Assembly (NCBI RefSeq): GCF_000741295.1
Contig: NZ_JGZG01000009.1
Coordinates: forward strand, 1 to 64,000
DNA: 64,000 nt
DNA from: Bifidobacterium pseudolongum subsp. globosum
GTDB lineage: Bacteria > Actinomycetota > Actinomycetes > Actinomycetales > Bifidobacteriaceae
Direction: 5' to 3'
In this document: positions 19,735 to 28,952 of the stretch, one piece after another
Layout: the number at the start of each line of letters is the position of its first letter
Numbering within the stretch: position 1 is the first letter of the stretch
Position numbers and translations under genes: made by a program
Notes under the pieces: model-generated
Databases searched by the model: none
Told to the model about the DNA's origin: nothing
Seen by the model: the letters and a program-made list of their open reading frames with translations, nothing else

Positions 19735-20109
19735 GTGGAACGGCTCAAGAGCCACCGCGAATTCGTAGCCGTCCTGCGCCATCGCCGCCGCGTGTCAAGC
19801 CGCGACATCGTGTTGCATTACCGCATGCGCGCCGCAGATGAGCGCGCCCACGGCAACGTGGGGTCGGATGTGCGCGTCGGCCTGGCCGTTTCCAAGGCAG
19901 TGGGCAACGCGGTCACGCGCAACGCGGTCAAACGCCGCTTTCGCGTGCTCGCCCGGCGGTACGAACATGAGCTGCCCGGGCAATGCGACATCGTATTGCG
20001 CGCCAAGCCGAGTGCGGCGGGCGCGCAGTTCGCGTCACTCGACGCGCAGATGGCGCAGCTGTTCCGCGCGGTGCATACGAAGACGGATCAGTCGGCAGGC
20101 CAATCGTGA
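19735..20109 (+). CDS. rnpA: Ribonuclease P protein component
   Basis: A 124-residue basic protein subunit that helps the RNase P RNA process tRNA 5' ends. The RNR signature reads [15 protein letters not shown], preceded by [13 protein letters not shown]. The GTG at 19735 gives [14 protein letters not shown], the usual N-terminus, 17 bases after the rpmH stop. The stop overlaps the next start as GTGA. Confidence 0.94.
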   Translation: MERLKSHREFVAVLRHRRRVSSRDIVLHYRMRAADERAHGNVGSDVRVGLAVSKAVGNAVTRNAVKRRFRVLARRYEHELPGQCDIVLRAKPSAAGAQFASLDAQMAQLFRAVHTKTDQSAGQS

Positions 20110-20414
20110 CATTACATGCAGGGCAGGTGATGATTCGCTGCATCCGCTGGTACCAACGGCGGATTTCGGCGAATACCCCGCCCTCATGTCGTTATTACCC
20201 CTCATGTTCCAACTACGCGCTCCAGGCCATCGGCCGGTACGGGGCGTTCCGCGGTGGTCTGCTCGCCGCACTGCGCCTGCTGCGCTGCCGTCCGTGGAGT
20301 GCGGGCGGCATCGATGACGTGCCGCAGCGGTTCTCATTGTTCTACAGATTTTCCTGGTCACGCGCGCACGAAGAGCCGCGACTGACCCCATTGCCTCACG
20401 ACGAGAAGGAGTGA
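20106..20414 (+). CDS. yidD: Membrane protein insertion efficiency factor YidD
   Basis: A protein of about 102 residues peripheral to the inner membrane, thought to aid YidC-dependent insertion. The family core is present: [10 protein letters not shown], then [15 protein letters not shown], then [10 protein letters not shown], with the conserved cysteines. The GTG at 20106 overlaps the rnpA stop by four bases; an ATG at 20130, nearer the conserved core, is an alternative start. The position between rnpA and yidC is diagnostic. Confidence 0.9.
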   Translation: MTLHAGQVMIRCIRWYQRRISANTPPSCRYYPSCSNYALQAIGRYGAFRGGLLAALRLLRCRPWSAGGIDDVPQRFSLFYRFSWSRAHEEPRLTPLPHDEKE

Positions 20415-20424
20415 ACGGCCAGAT

Positions 20425-21429
20425 ATGTCGGATAATTTTCTTTTGGATAGCGGATTCTGGGGGTGGCTGTACAAGCTGCTGACCCCGGTGGAGTGGCTCA
20501 TGACGCAGGTCATGTACTGGTTCCACAAACTGCTCACGCTCATCGGCATGCCGGCCGTGGGCCTTTCCTGGGTGCTCTCGATCATCTTCCTCGTGATCGT
20601 GGTGCAGGCCTGCGTCTTCCCGCTGTTCTACAAGCAGATGAAATCGATGCGCGGCATGCAGGCGATCCAGCCGAAGATGATGAAGATCCAGAACAAGTAC
20701 AAGGGCAAGAACGATCCCGCGAGCAAAGAGGCGATGCAGCGCGAGATGATGAAGCTCTACAAGGACAACAACGCCAACCCGGCGGGGTCGTGCCTTCCGA
20801 TGCTCATCCAGGGCCCGGTCTTCATGTGCATGTTCTACGTGCTTTCGGCCATTCCGTACATCGCGCGCGGCAAGCGTGCGCCACTGGGCGCCTTTGACGT
20901 GGCCACCGCGCAGGAGTTCTCCTCAACCACGTTCTTCGGCACCAAGGTCTCCGACACGTTCACCACTGCCGGCACAAGCGGCAAGATCGTCATCGGCATC
21001 TTCGTGTTCGCCATGTGTGCGTGCCTGTGGTACATGCAGTGGAACACGATGCGCCGCAACACCGCGCCCGCCTCGATGAACAAGCAGACCGAACGCATGC
21101 AGAAGATGATGCTGTGGGTGTTCCCGGTCATGTACATCTTCTCTGGTGTGGCCATGCCGTTCGCCGTGCTCGTCTACTGGCTCGCCAACAACATCTGCAA
21201 CCTGCTGCGCTCGTTCTGGCAGCTGCACGAGTTCCCGACCCCGGGCTCGCCGGCCGCGGAGGACAAGGAGAAGCGCGACCACGACAACGAGAACAAGCGC
21301 CGCGCCGCCAAGGGCCTGCCGTCGATCGAGGAGGAGAAGCTCATCGAAGCCAAGCAGGAGGCCGAGCGCAAGGCCTCGCAGGGCCACCAGCGCCAGCAGC
21401 CGCAGCGCAAGAACCGCCGCAAGAAGTAA
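20425..21429 (+). CDS. yidC: Membrane protein insertase YidC
   Basis: A 334-residue Oxa1-type insertase of the inner membrane. Hydrophobic segments include WVLSIIFLVIVVQACVFPLF, followed by the cytoplasmic helical hairpin KQMKSMRGMQAIQPKMMKIQ. Later segments are at PMLIQGPVFMCMFYVLSAI and MYIFSGVAMPFAVLVYWLA. The last 75 residues are charged and rich in K/R/E/Q, a basic tail seen in actinobacterial YidC that may touch ribosomes. GAAGGAG lies upstream of the ATG. Confidence 0.96.
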   Translation: MSDNFLLDSGFWGWLYKLLTPVEWLMTQVMYWFHKLLTLIGMPAVGLSWVLSIIFLVIVVQACVFPLFYKQMKSMRGMQAIQPKMMKIQNKYKGKNDPASKEAMQREMMKLYKDNNANPAGSCLPMLIQGPVFMCMFYVLSAIPYIARGKRAPLGAFDVATAQEFSSTTFFGTKVSDTFTTAGTSGKIVIGIFVFAMCACLWYMQWNTMRRNTAPASMNKQTERMQKMMLWVFPVMYIFSGVAMPFAVLVYWLANNICNLLRSFWQLHEFPTPGSPAAEDKEKRDHDNENKRRAAKGLPSIEEEKLIEAKQEAERKASQGHQRQQPQRKNRRKK

Positions 21430-21456
21430 GCGCCGCGCCACTGCGAATCCATGCAT

Positions 21457-21494
21457 ATCCCCGCACACGTCACTCGATGGGTGCGGGGATTTTC
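21457..21494 (+). terminator. Terminator after yidC
   Basis: ATCCCCGCAC (21457-21466) pairs with GTGCGGGGAT (21481-21490), then TTTTC. It separates yidC from jag. Confidence 0.8.
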
Positions 21495-21625
21495 GATACC
21501 GGTGCGTGTTGTTCCATACCGTTGTTTTACACTTGGGAACGACCTGTGTAAGTACGGGCGCCCGCGCACATCGCCCCGGGCGCGCCTGAAGGCCCCATGC
21601 CCGGGCTATGAACGAAGGAGCAGCT

Positions 21626-22171
21626 ATGGTGCAGGACGACGAGAAGACGATCGAACAACTCAATGAAGAGGCGGACATTGCCGCCGACTACCTCGAGGGT
21701 CTGCTCGACGTGGCCGATTACGAAGGCGACATCGAGATGGGCGTGCGCAACAACCGCCCGATGGTGCAGATCGTGGCCGACGACGACACCGACATCAAGC
21801 ACCTAATCGGCCGCAATGGCGAAGTGGTCGACGCGCTCCAGCAGCTGTGCCGCCTGGCCGTGCAACAGCAGACCGGCGAACGTTCGCACCTGATCGTGGA
21901 CGTGGACGGCTTTTTGAAGCGCCGCCGCCAGATCCTGCGCGACATGGCGCTCGACGCGGTCGACGACGTGCGCGAGACCGGCGAGCCGGTGGATTTGAAG
22001 CCGATGAACTCGTTCGAGCGCAAGATCATCCACGACGTGGTGCGCGATGAGGGCCTGCGTTCGCGTTCGCACGGCGAGGAACCGAAGCGTTACGTGACCG
22101 TCTACCTCAAGCACGAGGCCGTGGACGACGACGAGTTCGAAGACGACGAGGAGTACATCGTCGAGGACTGA
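21626..22171 (+). CDS. jag: Jag/KhpB (EloR) KH-R3H RNA-binding protein
   Basis: A 181-residue cytosolic RNA-binding protein linked in Gram-positive bacteria to cell elongation and YidC. The KH part has IKHLIGRNGEVVDALQQLCR with the GxxG loop. The R3H domain follows with LKPMNSFERKIIHDVV, then GLRSRSHGEEPKRYV. The C-terminus is strongly acidic. The ATG at 21626 was chosen because GAAGGAG lies six bases upstream; an ATG at 21608 precedes this site. It is separated from yidC by a terminator, so it may have its own promoter. Confidence 0.92.
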   Translation: MVQDDEKTIEQLNEEADIAADYLEGLLDVADYEGDIEMGVRNNRPMVQIVADDDTDIKHLIGRNGEVVDALQQLCRLAVQQQTGERSHLIVDVDGFLKRRRQILRDMALDAVDDVRETGEPVDLKPMNSFERKIIHDVVRDEGLRSRSHGEEPKRYVTVYLKHEAVDDDEFEDDEEYIVED

Positions 22172-22187
22172 CAATTCCGGTTTCACG

Positions 22188-22223
22188 CAAGGCGCCCCGG
22201 TGCATCTGTGCCGGGGCGCCTTG
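22188..22223 (+). terminator. Strong hairpin after jag
   Basis: CAAGGCGCCCCGG (22188-22200) and CCGGGGCGCCTTG (22211-22223) form a 13-bp perfect stem. No T-run follows directly, so termination is likely but not certain. Confidence 0.65.
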
Positions 22224-22270
22224 CTCCGTTGAGCGCGCCGGTGGTGCGCCGCGCGGTAGGATGGTGCGTT

Positions 22271-23005
22271 ATGAGTGTTGAGATCCATACCGACGAGCAG
22301 CTCGCCGATTCGCCTGTGTTGCAGGCCGTGTTCGGTGAGGCGCTGCCGAAAATCGAGGTGTTTCACGGGAAACTGCAGGCCGAAGGCGAGGAGCGTGGTC
22401 TGATCGGCCCGCGTGACGTGAGCATCATCTGGGAGCGCCACCTGCTCAATTCCGCCGCGATTGTGCCGTTTGTGGTGGAAAAGACCGAAGGCCGCCAATT
22501 CAAGACCGTGGCCGACCTGGGCAGTGGCGGGGGATTCCCGGGGCTTGTGATTGCCGCGATGCTGGCCGACCGCATGGTCACCTTGATCGAACCGATGGAG
22601 CGGCGCATCGAATGGCTCAATGAATGCGTGGACGCCATGGAATTGGCCAACGTGAAGGTCGTGCGTGGCCGCGCCGAAGAGGCGATCGCCTCGCTGCGCA
22701 TGCACAACGGCCAGGGCCGTGGCAAAGTTGCGGTGACCGATGACCTGTACCAGACGGTCACGCACCCGTTCGCCGTGGTGACATGCCGCGCAGTGGCGCC
22801 GATGACGAAGCTCGCCGGATGGGCGTTGCCGCTCGTGGAGCCGAAGGGCGCGCTTGTGGCGCTCAAAGGCCGGTCCGCGCAGGCCGAGATCGACAAGGCG
22901 AAGCCGATGATCAAGCGCTTCGGCGGCATCAAACCCCGTGTGGTGACCGCGCCGGTTGCCGATGGCTTCGAATCGACGCAAGTGGTGATCGTCGATAAGC
23001 GCTGA
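22271..23005 (+). CDS. rsmG: 16S rRNA (guanine-N7) methyltransferase RsmG
   Basis: A 244-residue SAM-dependent methyltransferase for G527 of 16S rRNA. The core motifs are [32 protein letters not shown] and, later, VTCRAVAPM. The ATG at 22271 gives [10 protein letters not shown]; the frame is open upstream but overlaps the jag terminator. A parS-like sequence lies within the gene at 22359-22374. The gene precedes parAB, the usual order. Confidence 0.95.
   Translation: MSVEIHTDEQLADSPVLQAVFGEALPKIEVFHGKLQAEGEERGLIGPRDVSIIWERHLLNSAAIVPFVVEKTEGRQFKTVADLGSGGGFPGLVIAAMLADRMVTLIEPMERRIEWLNECVDAMELANVKVVRGRAEEAIASLRMHNGQGRGKVAVTDDLYQTVTHPFAVVTCRAVAPMTKLAGWALPLVEPKGALVALKGRSAQAEIDKAKPMIKRFGGIKPRVVTAPVADGFESTQVVIVDKR
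22359..22374. promoter_or_regulatory. Candidate parS site inside rsmG
   Basis: TGTTTCACGGGAAACT matches the bacterial parS consensus TGTTTCACGTGAAACA at 14 of 16 positions. It lies 0.9 kb upstream of parA. Confidence 0.55.
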
Positions 23006-23045
23006 GTGGAGCGCCAGTGGCGTGAATGGTATGGCTTCACGTGAG

Positions 23046-23199
23046 TTATCCACAGGTTTTGTGTAGCCGAAAAAGTTATCCACAATCGGTGGGTGGTGGA
23101 GTTAAAGTGCTCACAATCCATTGAAATCATTATGATTTCACCTACCGTGCAATATACGGGTCACGCCGTATATCCACACATCATCCACAATTATCCACA
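23046..23199. other. Third DnaA-box cluster upstream of parA
   Basis: The rsmG-parA gap (23006-23297) contains TTATCCACA at 23046, 23076 and 23191. Related words are ATATCCACA at 23170 and TCATCCACA at 23181. This is a second concentration of boxes some 5.5 kb from the origin core. No gene was seen in the gap. Confidence 0.8.
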
Positions 23200-23297
23200 C
23201 CCGATCCACACCGGTGTGAAACCGTGAAACACCCGTGAATCTGTCCATACGAATGAAGAGACTGTAACGTATTGCGACTTAGAGGAGGTCCGTCTTC

Positions 23298-24269
23298 GTG
23301 ACTCAGCAAGGGAACACCCCGGGCATGGAAAGCGCAACCGAAACCATCGCACGCATCTTCTCCGACGACCCCTCCGGCGTCGGTTCGGAGATCGCCGGGC
23401 TTTCGGCGCGCTACGAGCGCATCAACGAAGCCGTGTTCGATCCGCCGGCCCAGACACGGCGTATCGCCGTGGCGAACCAGAAGGGCGGCGTGGGCAAGAC
23501 GAGCACCGCGGTGAACGTGGCGGCGGCGCTGGCCCTCGCCGGCATGCGCGTGCTCGTGGTGGACATGGATCCGCAGGGCAACGCCTCCACCGCGCTTGGC
23601 GCCAAGCACAACTCGGGCGACCCGTCCGTCTATGACGTGATCGAAGGCCGCGCCACGATCGCCGACGTGATGCAGACATGCCCCGAATTCGAGACGCTGC
23701 AGGTGGTGCCGGCCTCGATCGACCTTTCCGGCGCCGACCTTGAGCTCGCCGACATGCCCGATCGCAACAACCTGATGCGCAACGCGCTCGACGCGTTCCT
23801 GGAGCAGACGTCTGTGCATTACGACTATGTGTTCGTCGACTGCCCGCCGAGCCTCGGCCTGCTCGTGATCAACGCGATGTGCGCGGTCAACGAGATGCTC
23901 ATCCCTATCCAGGCGGAATACTACGCGCTCGAGGGCCTGGGCCAGCTCATCAACACGATCGGCCTCGTGCAGTCGAACTTCAACCCGGAACTGCTCGTCT
24001 CCACGATGCTCGTGACGATGTTCGACCGGCGCACACTGCTCAGCCGCGAAGTGTACGAGGAAGTCAAAACGCACTACCCGAGCATCGTGCTCGACACGAC
24101 GATTCCACGCACGGTCAAGATCTCGGAGGCGCCGAGCTTCGGCCAGAGCGTGATCTCGTACGACCCACGCGGCAAAGGCGCGGTCTCGTACCGCGAAGCC
24201 GCGTACGAACTCAACAGCCGGTCCACGGTGGTCCTGGAAACCCTTGCATCGAGGAGAAACGAGAACTGA
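23298..24269 (+). CDS. parA: Chromosome partitioning ATPase ParA
   Basis: A 323-residue ATPase that uses DNA-bound ATP dimers to move ParB-parS complexes. The deviant Walker A is NQKGGVGKTSTAVN near residue 60. Further motifs are VVDMDPQGNAS and FVDCPPSLGLL. The N-terminal 55 residues extend beyond the Soj core. The GTG at 23298 has AGGAGG eleven bases upstream. The stop lies two bases before parB. Confidence 0.95.
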   Translation: MTQQGNTPGMESATETIARIFSDDPSGVGSEIAGLSARYERINEAVFDPPAQTRRIAVANQKGGVGKTSTAVNVAAALALAGMRVLVVDMDPQGNASTALGAKHNSGDPSVYDVIEGRATIADVMQTCPEFETLQVVPASIDLSGADLELADMPDRNNLMRNALDAFLEQTSVHYDYVFVDCPPSLGLLVINAMCAVNEMLIPIQAEYYALEGLGQLINTIGLVQSNFNPELLVSTMLVTMFDRRTLLSREVYEEVKTHYPSIVLDTTIPRTVKISEAPSFGQSVISYDPRGKGAVSYREAAYELNSRSTVVLETLASRRNEN

Positions 24270-24271
24270 TT

Positions 24272-25627
24272 ATGGCATCGAAATCACGTTTGGGCCGAGG
24301 GCTCGGTGCGCTGTTTCCGTCACTGCCGGGCGAAGAGCCGGCCAAGCCGGCCGCCGAAGCCGAACCGGCGGCACCCGCGCTACAGCCGGCGCGCAAGCGT
24401 GCGGCCGCCGCGCTGCCCACGCGCGCACGCAAGGCGCAGCCCGCCGAAGCCGACAAGCCGGCAGGCCCGATCTCGCCCCTCGAATCGACGATTCCGTCGA
24501 TGGGTGAGATGACGCGCCATGCGGAGACCGTCTCGAAGCTCGCGGCGCCGATGACGCTGCAGCCGGAAGCCGCCGAGCACAAGCCGGTGGCGCAGGCGCC
24601 CGCCAAGCCGCAGGCCAAGACGCCGGCAGCCAAGTCCGCGAAGCGCGCCGCGATGCCGGCGATTGGCGACATGGCCCACCCGAGCGACATGTTCTTCGAT
24701 GGCACGCCGATTGCGCCGAAGGCGGGCGTGGATGCGAAGCCGGCGGCCGAACCGCGGCTCAAGCCGGTCGAAGGCGGCTATCTTGTGGAACTCGAGACCG
24801 CGCAGATCGGGCCGAACCTGCACCAGCCGCGCACGGTGTTCAACGACGACGAACTGCGCGAACTCGCCGAATCGATCAAGGAAGTCGGTGTACTGCAGCC
24901 GATCGTGGTGCGCAAACGCCCGGTGGAGCAGATCCGCGCGGCGCATGCCCAGCCGCAGCAGGAGGGCGGCGACCGCTTCGCCGACCGCATGGACAGCGAA
25001 TATGAGCTGATCATGGGCGAGCGCCGCTGGCGCGCGTCGCAGCTCGCCGGACTGTCGACGATCCCCGCGATCGTCAAGACGACCGCGGACGACTACATGC
25101 TGCGCGACGCGCTGCTCGAGAATCTGCACCGCGTGGCGCTCAATCCGCTCGAAGAGGCGGCCGCGTACCAGCAGATGATCGACGAGTTCGGCCTCACGCA
25201 GCTGCAGCTCGCGAAATCGGTGTCGAAGTCACGCCCGCAGATCGCCAATACACTGCGCCTGATGAACCTGCCGGCGAGCGTGCAGAAGCGCGTGGTGGCG
25301 GGGCAGATCTCGGCGGGCCATGCGCGCGCGCTGCTCGGTCTGCCGAGCGACGCGGACATGGAGAAGCTCGCCCAGCGCATTGTGGATGAGGGGCTTTCAG
25401 TGCGCAGCGTCGAGGAGATCGTCTCGATGCAGACTGCCGACCAGCCGAAGAAACCGAAGGCGAACAAGCACAATCCGTGGGCTGGTTCGCCGATTCAGCT
25501 CAATCTGGAGAAGCGCTTCGACACCAAAGTCTCCATCAAGGGCTCCGAGCAGCATGGGCGCATCGAGATCGTGTTCTCGTCGCCGGAGGAGATGGACCGC
25601 ATCATCGCCCTCCTCGACCCGCAGTAA
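24272..25627 (+). CDS. parB: Chromosome partitioning protein ParB
   Basis: A 451-residue CTP-dependent clamp that loads at parS. It opens with the conserved LGRGLGALFP. A long Ala/Pro/Lys-rich region of about 160 residues follows, longer than in B. subtilis Spo0J. The ParB domain reads LHQPRTVFNDDELRELA, then GERRWRASQLAGL and LLENLHRVALNPLEEA. The HTH is TQLQLAKSVSKSRPQIANTL. The C-terminal dimerisation domain ends near EEMDRIIALLD. GAGGAGA precedes the ATG. Confidence 0.95.
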   Translation: MASKSRLGRGLGALFPSLPGEEPAKPAAEAEPAAPALQPARKRAAAALPTRARKAQPAEADKPAGPISPLESTIPSMGEMTRHAETVSKLAAPMTLQPEAAEHKPVAQAPAKPQAKTPAAKSAKRAAMPAIGDMAHPSDMFFDGTPIAPKAGVDAKPAAEPRLKPVEGGYLVELETAQIGPNLHQPRTVFNDDELRELAESIKEVGVLQPIVVRKRPVEQIRAAHAQPQQEGGDRFADRMDSEYELIMGERRWRASQLAGLSTIPAIVKTTADDYMLRDALLENLHRVALNPLEEAAAYQQMIDEFGLTQLQLAKSVSKSRPQIANTLRLMNLPASVQKRVVAGQISAGHARALLGLPSDADMEKLAQRIVDEGLSVRSVEEIVSMQTADQPKKPKANKHNPWAGSPIQLNLEKRFDTKVSIKGSEQHGRIEIVFSSPEEMDRIIALLDPQ

Positions 25628-25650
25628 GCGGCGGCTGGAGGCATGCCTTG

Positions 25651-26721
25651 ATGCATTCCGCGTGGCTGACGCCGCCATACGTGTTCCTCTGGGTCCCGCA
25701 GCTGTGCGCGCTTGCGTTCCTCGCGCTCATCGTGCGGTTTGACCGCCGCTCGCTGTGGTCGGGGTTCGCGCTGTTCGTGTTCATCATGACGGTCGGCGTG
25801 ACCGCGGCGTGCCTTTATGTCGACACGATGGACCTGGTGCCAAGCCCGTGGATTCGCACGGTGATGCTGTGGATTGGGCTGCTTGCGGCCGCCGTCATCG
25901 TCGCCTTCCCTGTGCTCCTGGGCGTGTTCCTGACCGCGGAGGGCTGCCGTCTGCTGCGCAGGGAGGGTGTGTCGCCCGCCAATTGCCTTTCGCTTGCGGC
26001 CGGCCTCTTTGTGCTGTTGGACCTGACGCTCATCCCGTATCTTGCGTCGCTCGTGCGCAATGCGGTGGTCACGTGGCTGTTCGCGCTCGCGTCCGCGTGT
26101 GTGCTGTTCTTCTCCGCGCAGCTCGCGATCTACTGCCTGTCGGTGTTCGTCAATCTTGTGCACTTGGGCAAGCCGAAGGGACTCAAGCAGATCGTGGTGC
26201 TGGGCTCGGGCATCTTCGGGACGGCTGTGCCGCCGCTGCTGGGCAACCGCATCCGCAAAGGCATCCAGCTGCAGCATGACGCCCCGCACGCCGTGCTCAT
26301 TCTGTCCGGCGGCCAAGGGCCCGGCGAAGACATCCCCGAAGGGCGCGCGATGATGGCGTGGGCGCTGGAGCACGGGGCGGACCCGTCGCGGACGATCGCG
26401 GAAGAACGCTCGCGCAACACCGAGGAGAACCTTGCATACTCGGCGCGGCTGTTCCCAGACCCCACCGGAAAGACGGCAATCGTCTCGACACGGTACCACG
26501 TGCTGCGCGCGCTGCTCATCTCCAAACGGCTGCATATGGACGCCGTCGGCTACGGCTCGGCGGCCACATGGTATTTCTCGCTCAACGCGATGCTGCGCGA
26601 GTTCATCGCGTTCGTCGTCATGACGCGCAAGCGGCAGATGGTCGTGCTGTGTGTGCTGCTCACGCCGCTCTGGCTCACGGCACTCGCCGGCGTGATCCAG
26701 TGGATCATGCCGGCGAGCTGA
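25651..26721 (+). CDS. YdcF/DUF218-family membrane protein
   Basis: A 356-residue protein. The N-terminal half has four to five hydrophobic segments. The C-terminal half is a DUF218 (YdcF/SanA-like) domain: KQIVVLGSGIF, then LILSGGQGPGEDIPEGRAM, then ERSRNTEENLAYSARL and IVSTRYHVLRALL. Such domains are linked to envelope maintenance and vancomycin barrier effects, but the reaction is unknown. A final hydrophobic helix, QMVVLCVLLTPLWLTALAGV, closes it. The ATG at 25651 was chosen for the hydrophobic start and a GGAGG ten bases upstream. It converges on trxB with 18 bases between the stops. Confidence 0.85.
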   Translation: MHSAWLTPPYVFLWVPQLCALAFLALIVRFDRRSLWSGFALFVFIMTVGVTAACLYVDTMDLVPSPWIRTVMLWIGLLAAAVIVAFPVLLGVFLTAEGCRLLRREGVSPANCLSLAAGLFVLLDLTLIPYLASLVRNAVVTWLFALASACVLFFSAQLAIYCLSVFVNLVHLGKPKGLKQIVVLGSGIFGTAVPPLLGNRIRKGIQLQHDAPHAVLILSGGQGPGEDIPEGRAMMAWALEHGADPSRTIAEERSRNTEENLAYSARLFPDPTGKTAIVSTRYHVLRALLISKRLHMDAVGYGSAATWYFSLNAMLREFIAFVVMTRKRQMVVLCVLLTPLWLTALAGVIQWIMPAS

Positions 26722-26739
26722 GCCACGCCGGCGGGTGTC

Positions 26740-27693
26740 CTACGCCTCCGCGGCCTCGGCCACAAGCGACTCGAGGTACGCCTGCACGTCGAGCGCGGCT
26801 CGGCAGCCGGTGCCCGCGGCGCTGATCGCCTGCTGGTAGACCGGGTCGGCGCAGTCGCCGGCCGCGAACACGCCCGGCACATTGGTGCGCGTGGAGGCGC
26901 CTTCGACGACGATGTACCCGTGGTCGTCGAGTTCGAGGGCGCCGCCAAGGAAGGCGGTCTGCGGCACCTGGCCGGCGGCGATGAACACGCCGTTCGCGGG
27001 CAGTTCGCCCGTCTCCCCGCTGACGACGTTGCGGATGCTCACCGAGGTGACGCCCTTGCCGTCGCCGTTGATGCGCTCCACCACCGTGTTCATCATCACG
27101 TCGATCGCCGGGTTCTCGAGCGTGCGGTCGACCATGATCTGCGAGGCGCGGAACTGGTCGCGCCGGTGCAGCAGCGTGACCGACGACCCGAAGCGGCTGA
27201 GGAACCCGGCCTCCTCCATCGCGGAGTCGCCGCCGCCGACCACGACGATCGGCTTGCCGCGGAAGAAGAAGCCGTCGCATGTGGCGCAGAACGAGACGCC
27301 CTTGCCGGAGTATTTCTCTTCGCCGGGCACATCGAGGTGCCGGTAGTACGAGCCGGTGGCGATGATCACGGCGCGCGCCTGGTAGACATCGCCGCCCGAA
27401 CAGGTGACCGTCTTGATCGTCTCGTCGAGCCGCGTGGATTCGACGTCGTCGAACACGATCTCGGCATTGAAGCGTTCGGCCTGGCGCTGCATGTTCTCCA
27501 TGAGGTCGGGTCCCATGATGCCGTCGGGGAAGCCGGGGAAGTTCTCCACTTCGGTGGTGTTGACGAGCTGGCCGCCCGGGGTGAGCGCACCCGCCACGAC
27601 GAGCGGCTTGAGGCCTGCACGCCCCAGGTAGATGGCTGCGGTGTATCCGGCGGGGCCGGATCCGATGATGATGACGTCGCGAATTTCACTCAT
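26740..27693 (-). CDS. trxB: Thioredoxin-disulfide reductase
   Basis: A 317-residue FAD flavoprotein that reduces thioredoxin with NADPH. The FAD dinucleotide site is IIGSGPAGYTAAIYLGRAGL. The redox centre is CATCDG. The NADPH site is VVGGGDSAMEEA followed by HRRDQFRAS. The C-terminal FAD site reads GVFAAGDCADP. The ATG at 27693 gives MSEIRDVIIIG; the open frame continues upstream with no conservation. No trxA is adjacent. It is divergent from the LacI regulator. Confidence 0.95.
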   Translation of the reverse strand: MSEIRDVIIIGSGPAGYTAAIYLGRAGLKPLVVAGALTPGGQLVNTTEVENFPGFPDGIMGPDLMENMQRQAERFNAEIVFDDVESTRLDETIKTVTCSGGDVYQARAVIIATGSYYRHLDVPGEEKYSGKGVSFCATCDGFFFRGKPIVVVGGGDSAMEEAGFLSRFGSSVTLLHRRDQFRASQIMVDRTLENPAIDVMMNTVVERINGDGKGVTSVSIRNVVSGETGELPANGVFIAAGQVPQTAFLGGALELDDHGYIVVEGASTRTNVPGVFAAGDCADPVYQQAISAAGTGCRAALDVQAYLESLVAEAAEA

Positions 27694-27759
27694 GCTCCCA
27701 CAATAGGCGCATCGGCATGGGTATTCCGCGGTTCCACTCATAGCTCATGCGCCGTTCCC

Positions 27760-27765
27760 TATAAT
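27760..27765 (+). promoter_or_regulatory. -10 box of the LacI-type regulator gene
   Basis: A perfect TATAAT lies 41 bases upstream of the regulator ATG. No convincing -35 was seen at the usual distance. Confidence 0.5.
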
Positions 27766-27806
27766 GTGGGTATGGCTGCACACACCGCGCGGCGGAAGGA
27801 GGAGCC

Positions 27807-28844
27807 ATGGCGCATCGCACGACCCTGCGCGACATCGCGCACGAAGTGGGCGTTTCGGTCACCACCGTCTCGCTTGTGCTCAACAACCGGCTGGCGCGCG
27901 TCTCCGACGAGACCCGCGCGCAGATCCTCGAAACCGCCAAACGGCTGCGGTATGTGCCCAACCAGAACGCGCGCAGCCTGCTCACCAAGCGCACGATGCT
28001 CATCGCGCTCATCGTGCCCGACATCGAGAACCTGTTCTTCGCCGCGCTCGCACGCTGCCTCGAGGAATCATGCCAGGCGGCCGGCTACGAGCTTGTCATC
28101 GCGAATTCGAACGACCGGCGCGCGGTGGAGCGCGACCTGCTGCAGCATGTGGTGGCGCGCGGTGTGGACGGCCTGTTCCTGATCCCCGCGCGCGAATCAT
28201 ACGCCGACGAGGTGGGACTGCGCGAAGACGTGCGCCGTGTGCCGTGCCCGGTGACGCTGATCGACCGTCTGGTGTCCGCACAGTGGTGCGACGGCGCGGG
28301 GTTCGACAATGTGCTCGGCGGTGCACTGGCCGCGCGCAGACTGCTTGAGGCCGGACATACGCGCATTGGGTGCATTTCTGGCGATGGGCGCGAAGGCAGC
28401 GCCAACCGCCGTCGGCGCGGGTTCGCCGACGTGCTCGAGCAGGCCGGCGAACCGCTTGAATCGGTGCTCGACGTGGCCGGTGACTACCGCTTTGACGGCG
28501 GGTACGCAGCCACGGCCGCCATGGTGGACAACGGCGCCACGGCGGTGTTCTGCTGCAACGACCTGATGGCGATGGGCCTGCTGCGCGGTCTGCGCGAACG
28601 CGGGCTTTCCGTGCCCGCGGACATGTCGGTGATCGGCTACGACAACATCATGGAACGCTTCGGCATACAGATCGAGGTGACAACGGTCGAGCAGGATGTG
28701 GCACAGCTTGCGCGCGCCGCATGGGAGCTGCTCTCGGCGCGCATCGGGGCGCCCGGCGAGGGCCACCCGTGGCTCGCCGAGCCGCGCACCCGGGTGCTTG
28801 CGCCGTGTCTTGTGGACAAAGGCAGTGTGCGCGACCTGCGCTGA
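27807..28844 (+). CDS. LacI-family transcriptional regulator
   Basis: A 345-residue repressor-type protein. The N-terminal HTH reads TTLRDIAHEVGVSVTTVSLV with the hinge region NQNARSLLTK. The periplasmic-binding-protein-like sensor domain has ALIVPDIENLFFAALAR and a later VIGYDNI segment. Position next to a nucleoside hydrolase and ribokinase suggests ribose or nucleoside as effector. A perfect palindrome at 28953-28974 is the probable operator. GGAAGGAGG precedes the ATG. The stop lies 70 bases before the -35 of the next unit. Confidence 0.93.
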   Translation: MAHRTTLRDIAHEVGVSVTTVSLVLNNRLARVSDETRAQILETAKRLRYVPNQNARSLLTKRTMLIALIVPDIENLFFAALARCLEESCQAAGYELVIANSNDRRAVERDLLQHVVARGVDGLFLIPARESYADEVGLREDVRRVPCPVTLIDRLVSAQWCDGAGFDNVLGGALAARRLLEAGHTRIGCISGDGREGSANRRRRGFADVLEQAGEPLESVLDVAGDYRFDGGYAATAAMVDNGATAVFCCNDLMAMGLLRGLRERGLSVPADMSVIGYDNIMERFGIQIEVTTVEQDVAQLARAAWELLSARIGAPGEGHPWLAEPRTRVLAPCLVDKGSVRDLR

Positions 28845-28913
28845 CCTTTGTATGGCGTGTGTAGCGCATGGCTGTGCCGGTGGGGTGTGCGACACGCTGA
28901 CAGCTGACGGATT

Positions 28914-28941
28914 TTGACGGGCCCCGTGAAAGGGATATGAT
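28914..28941 (+). promoter_or_regulatory. Promoter of the nucleoside-salvage genes
   Basis: TTGACG (28914-28919) and TATGAT (28936-28941) are spaced 16 bases apart. The predicted transcription start falls just ahead of the palindromic operator. Confidence 0.75.
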
Positions 28942-28952
28942 GAAGTCAACAC

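Noticed and set aside
21526-21553. Promoter upstream of jag (TTTACA and GTAAGT)
   Set aside because: Spacing and -10 sequence are poor, so it was not listed.
23034-23047. Second parS-like word (TTCACGTGA core)
   Set aside because: Only the core matches; four of fourteen positions differ and it overlaps a DnaA box.
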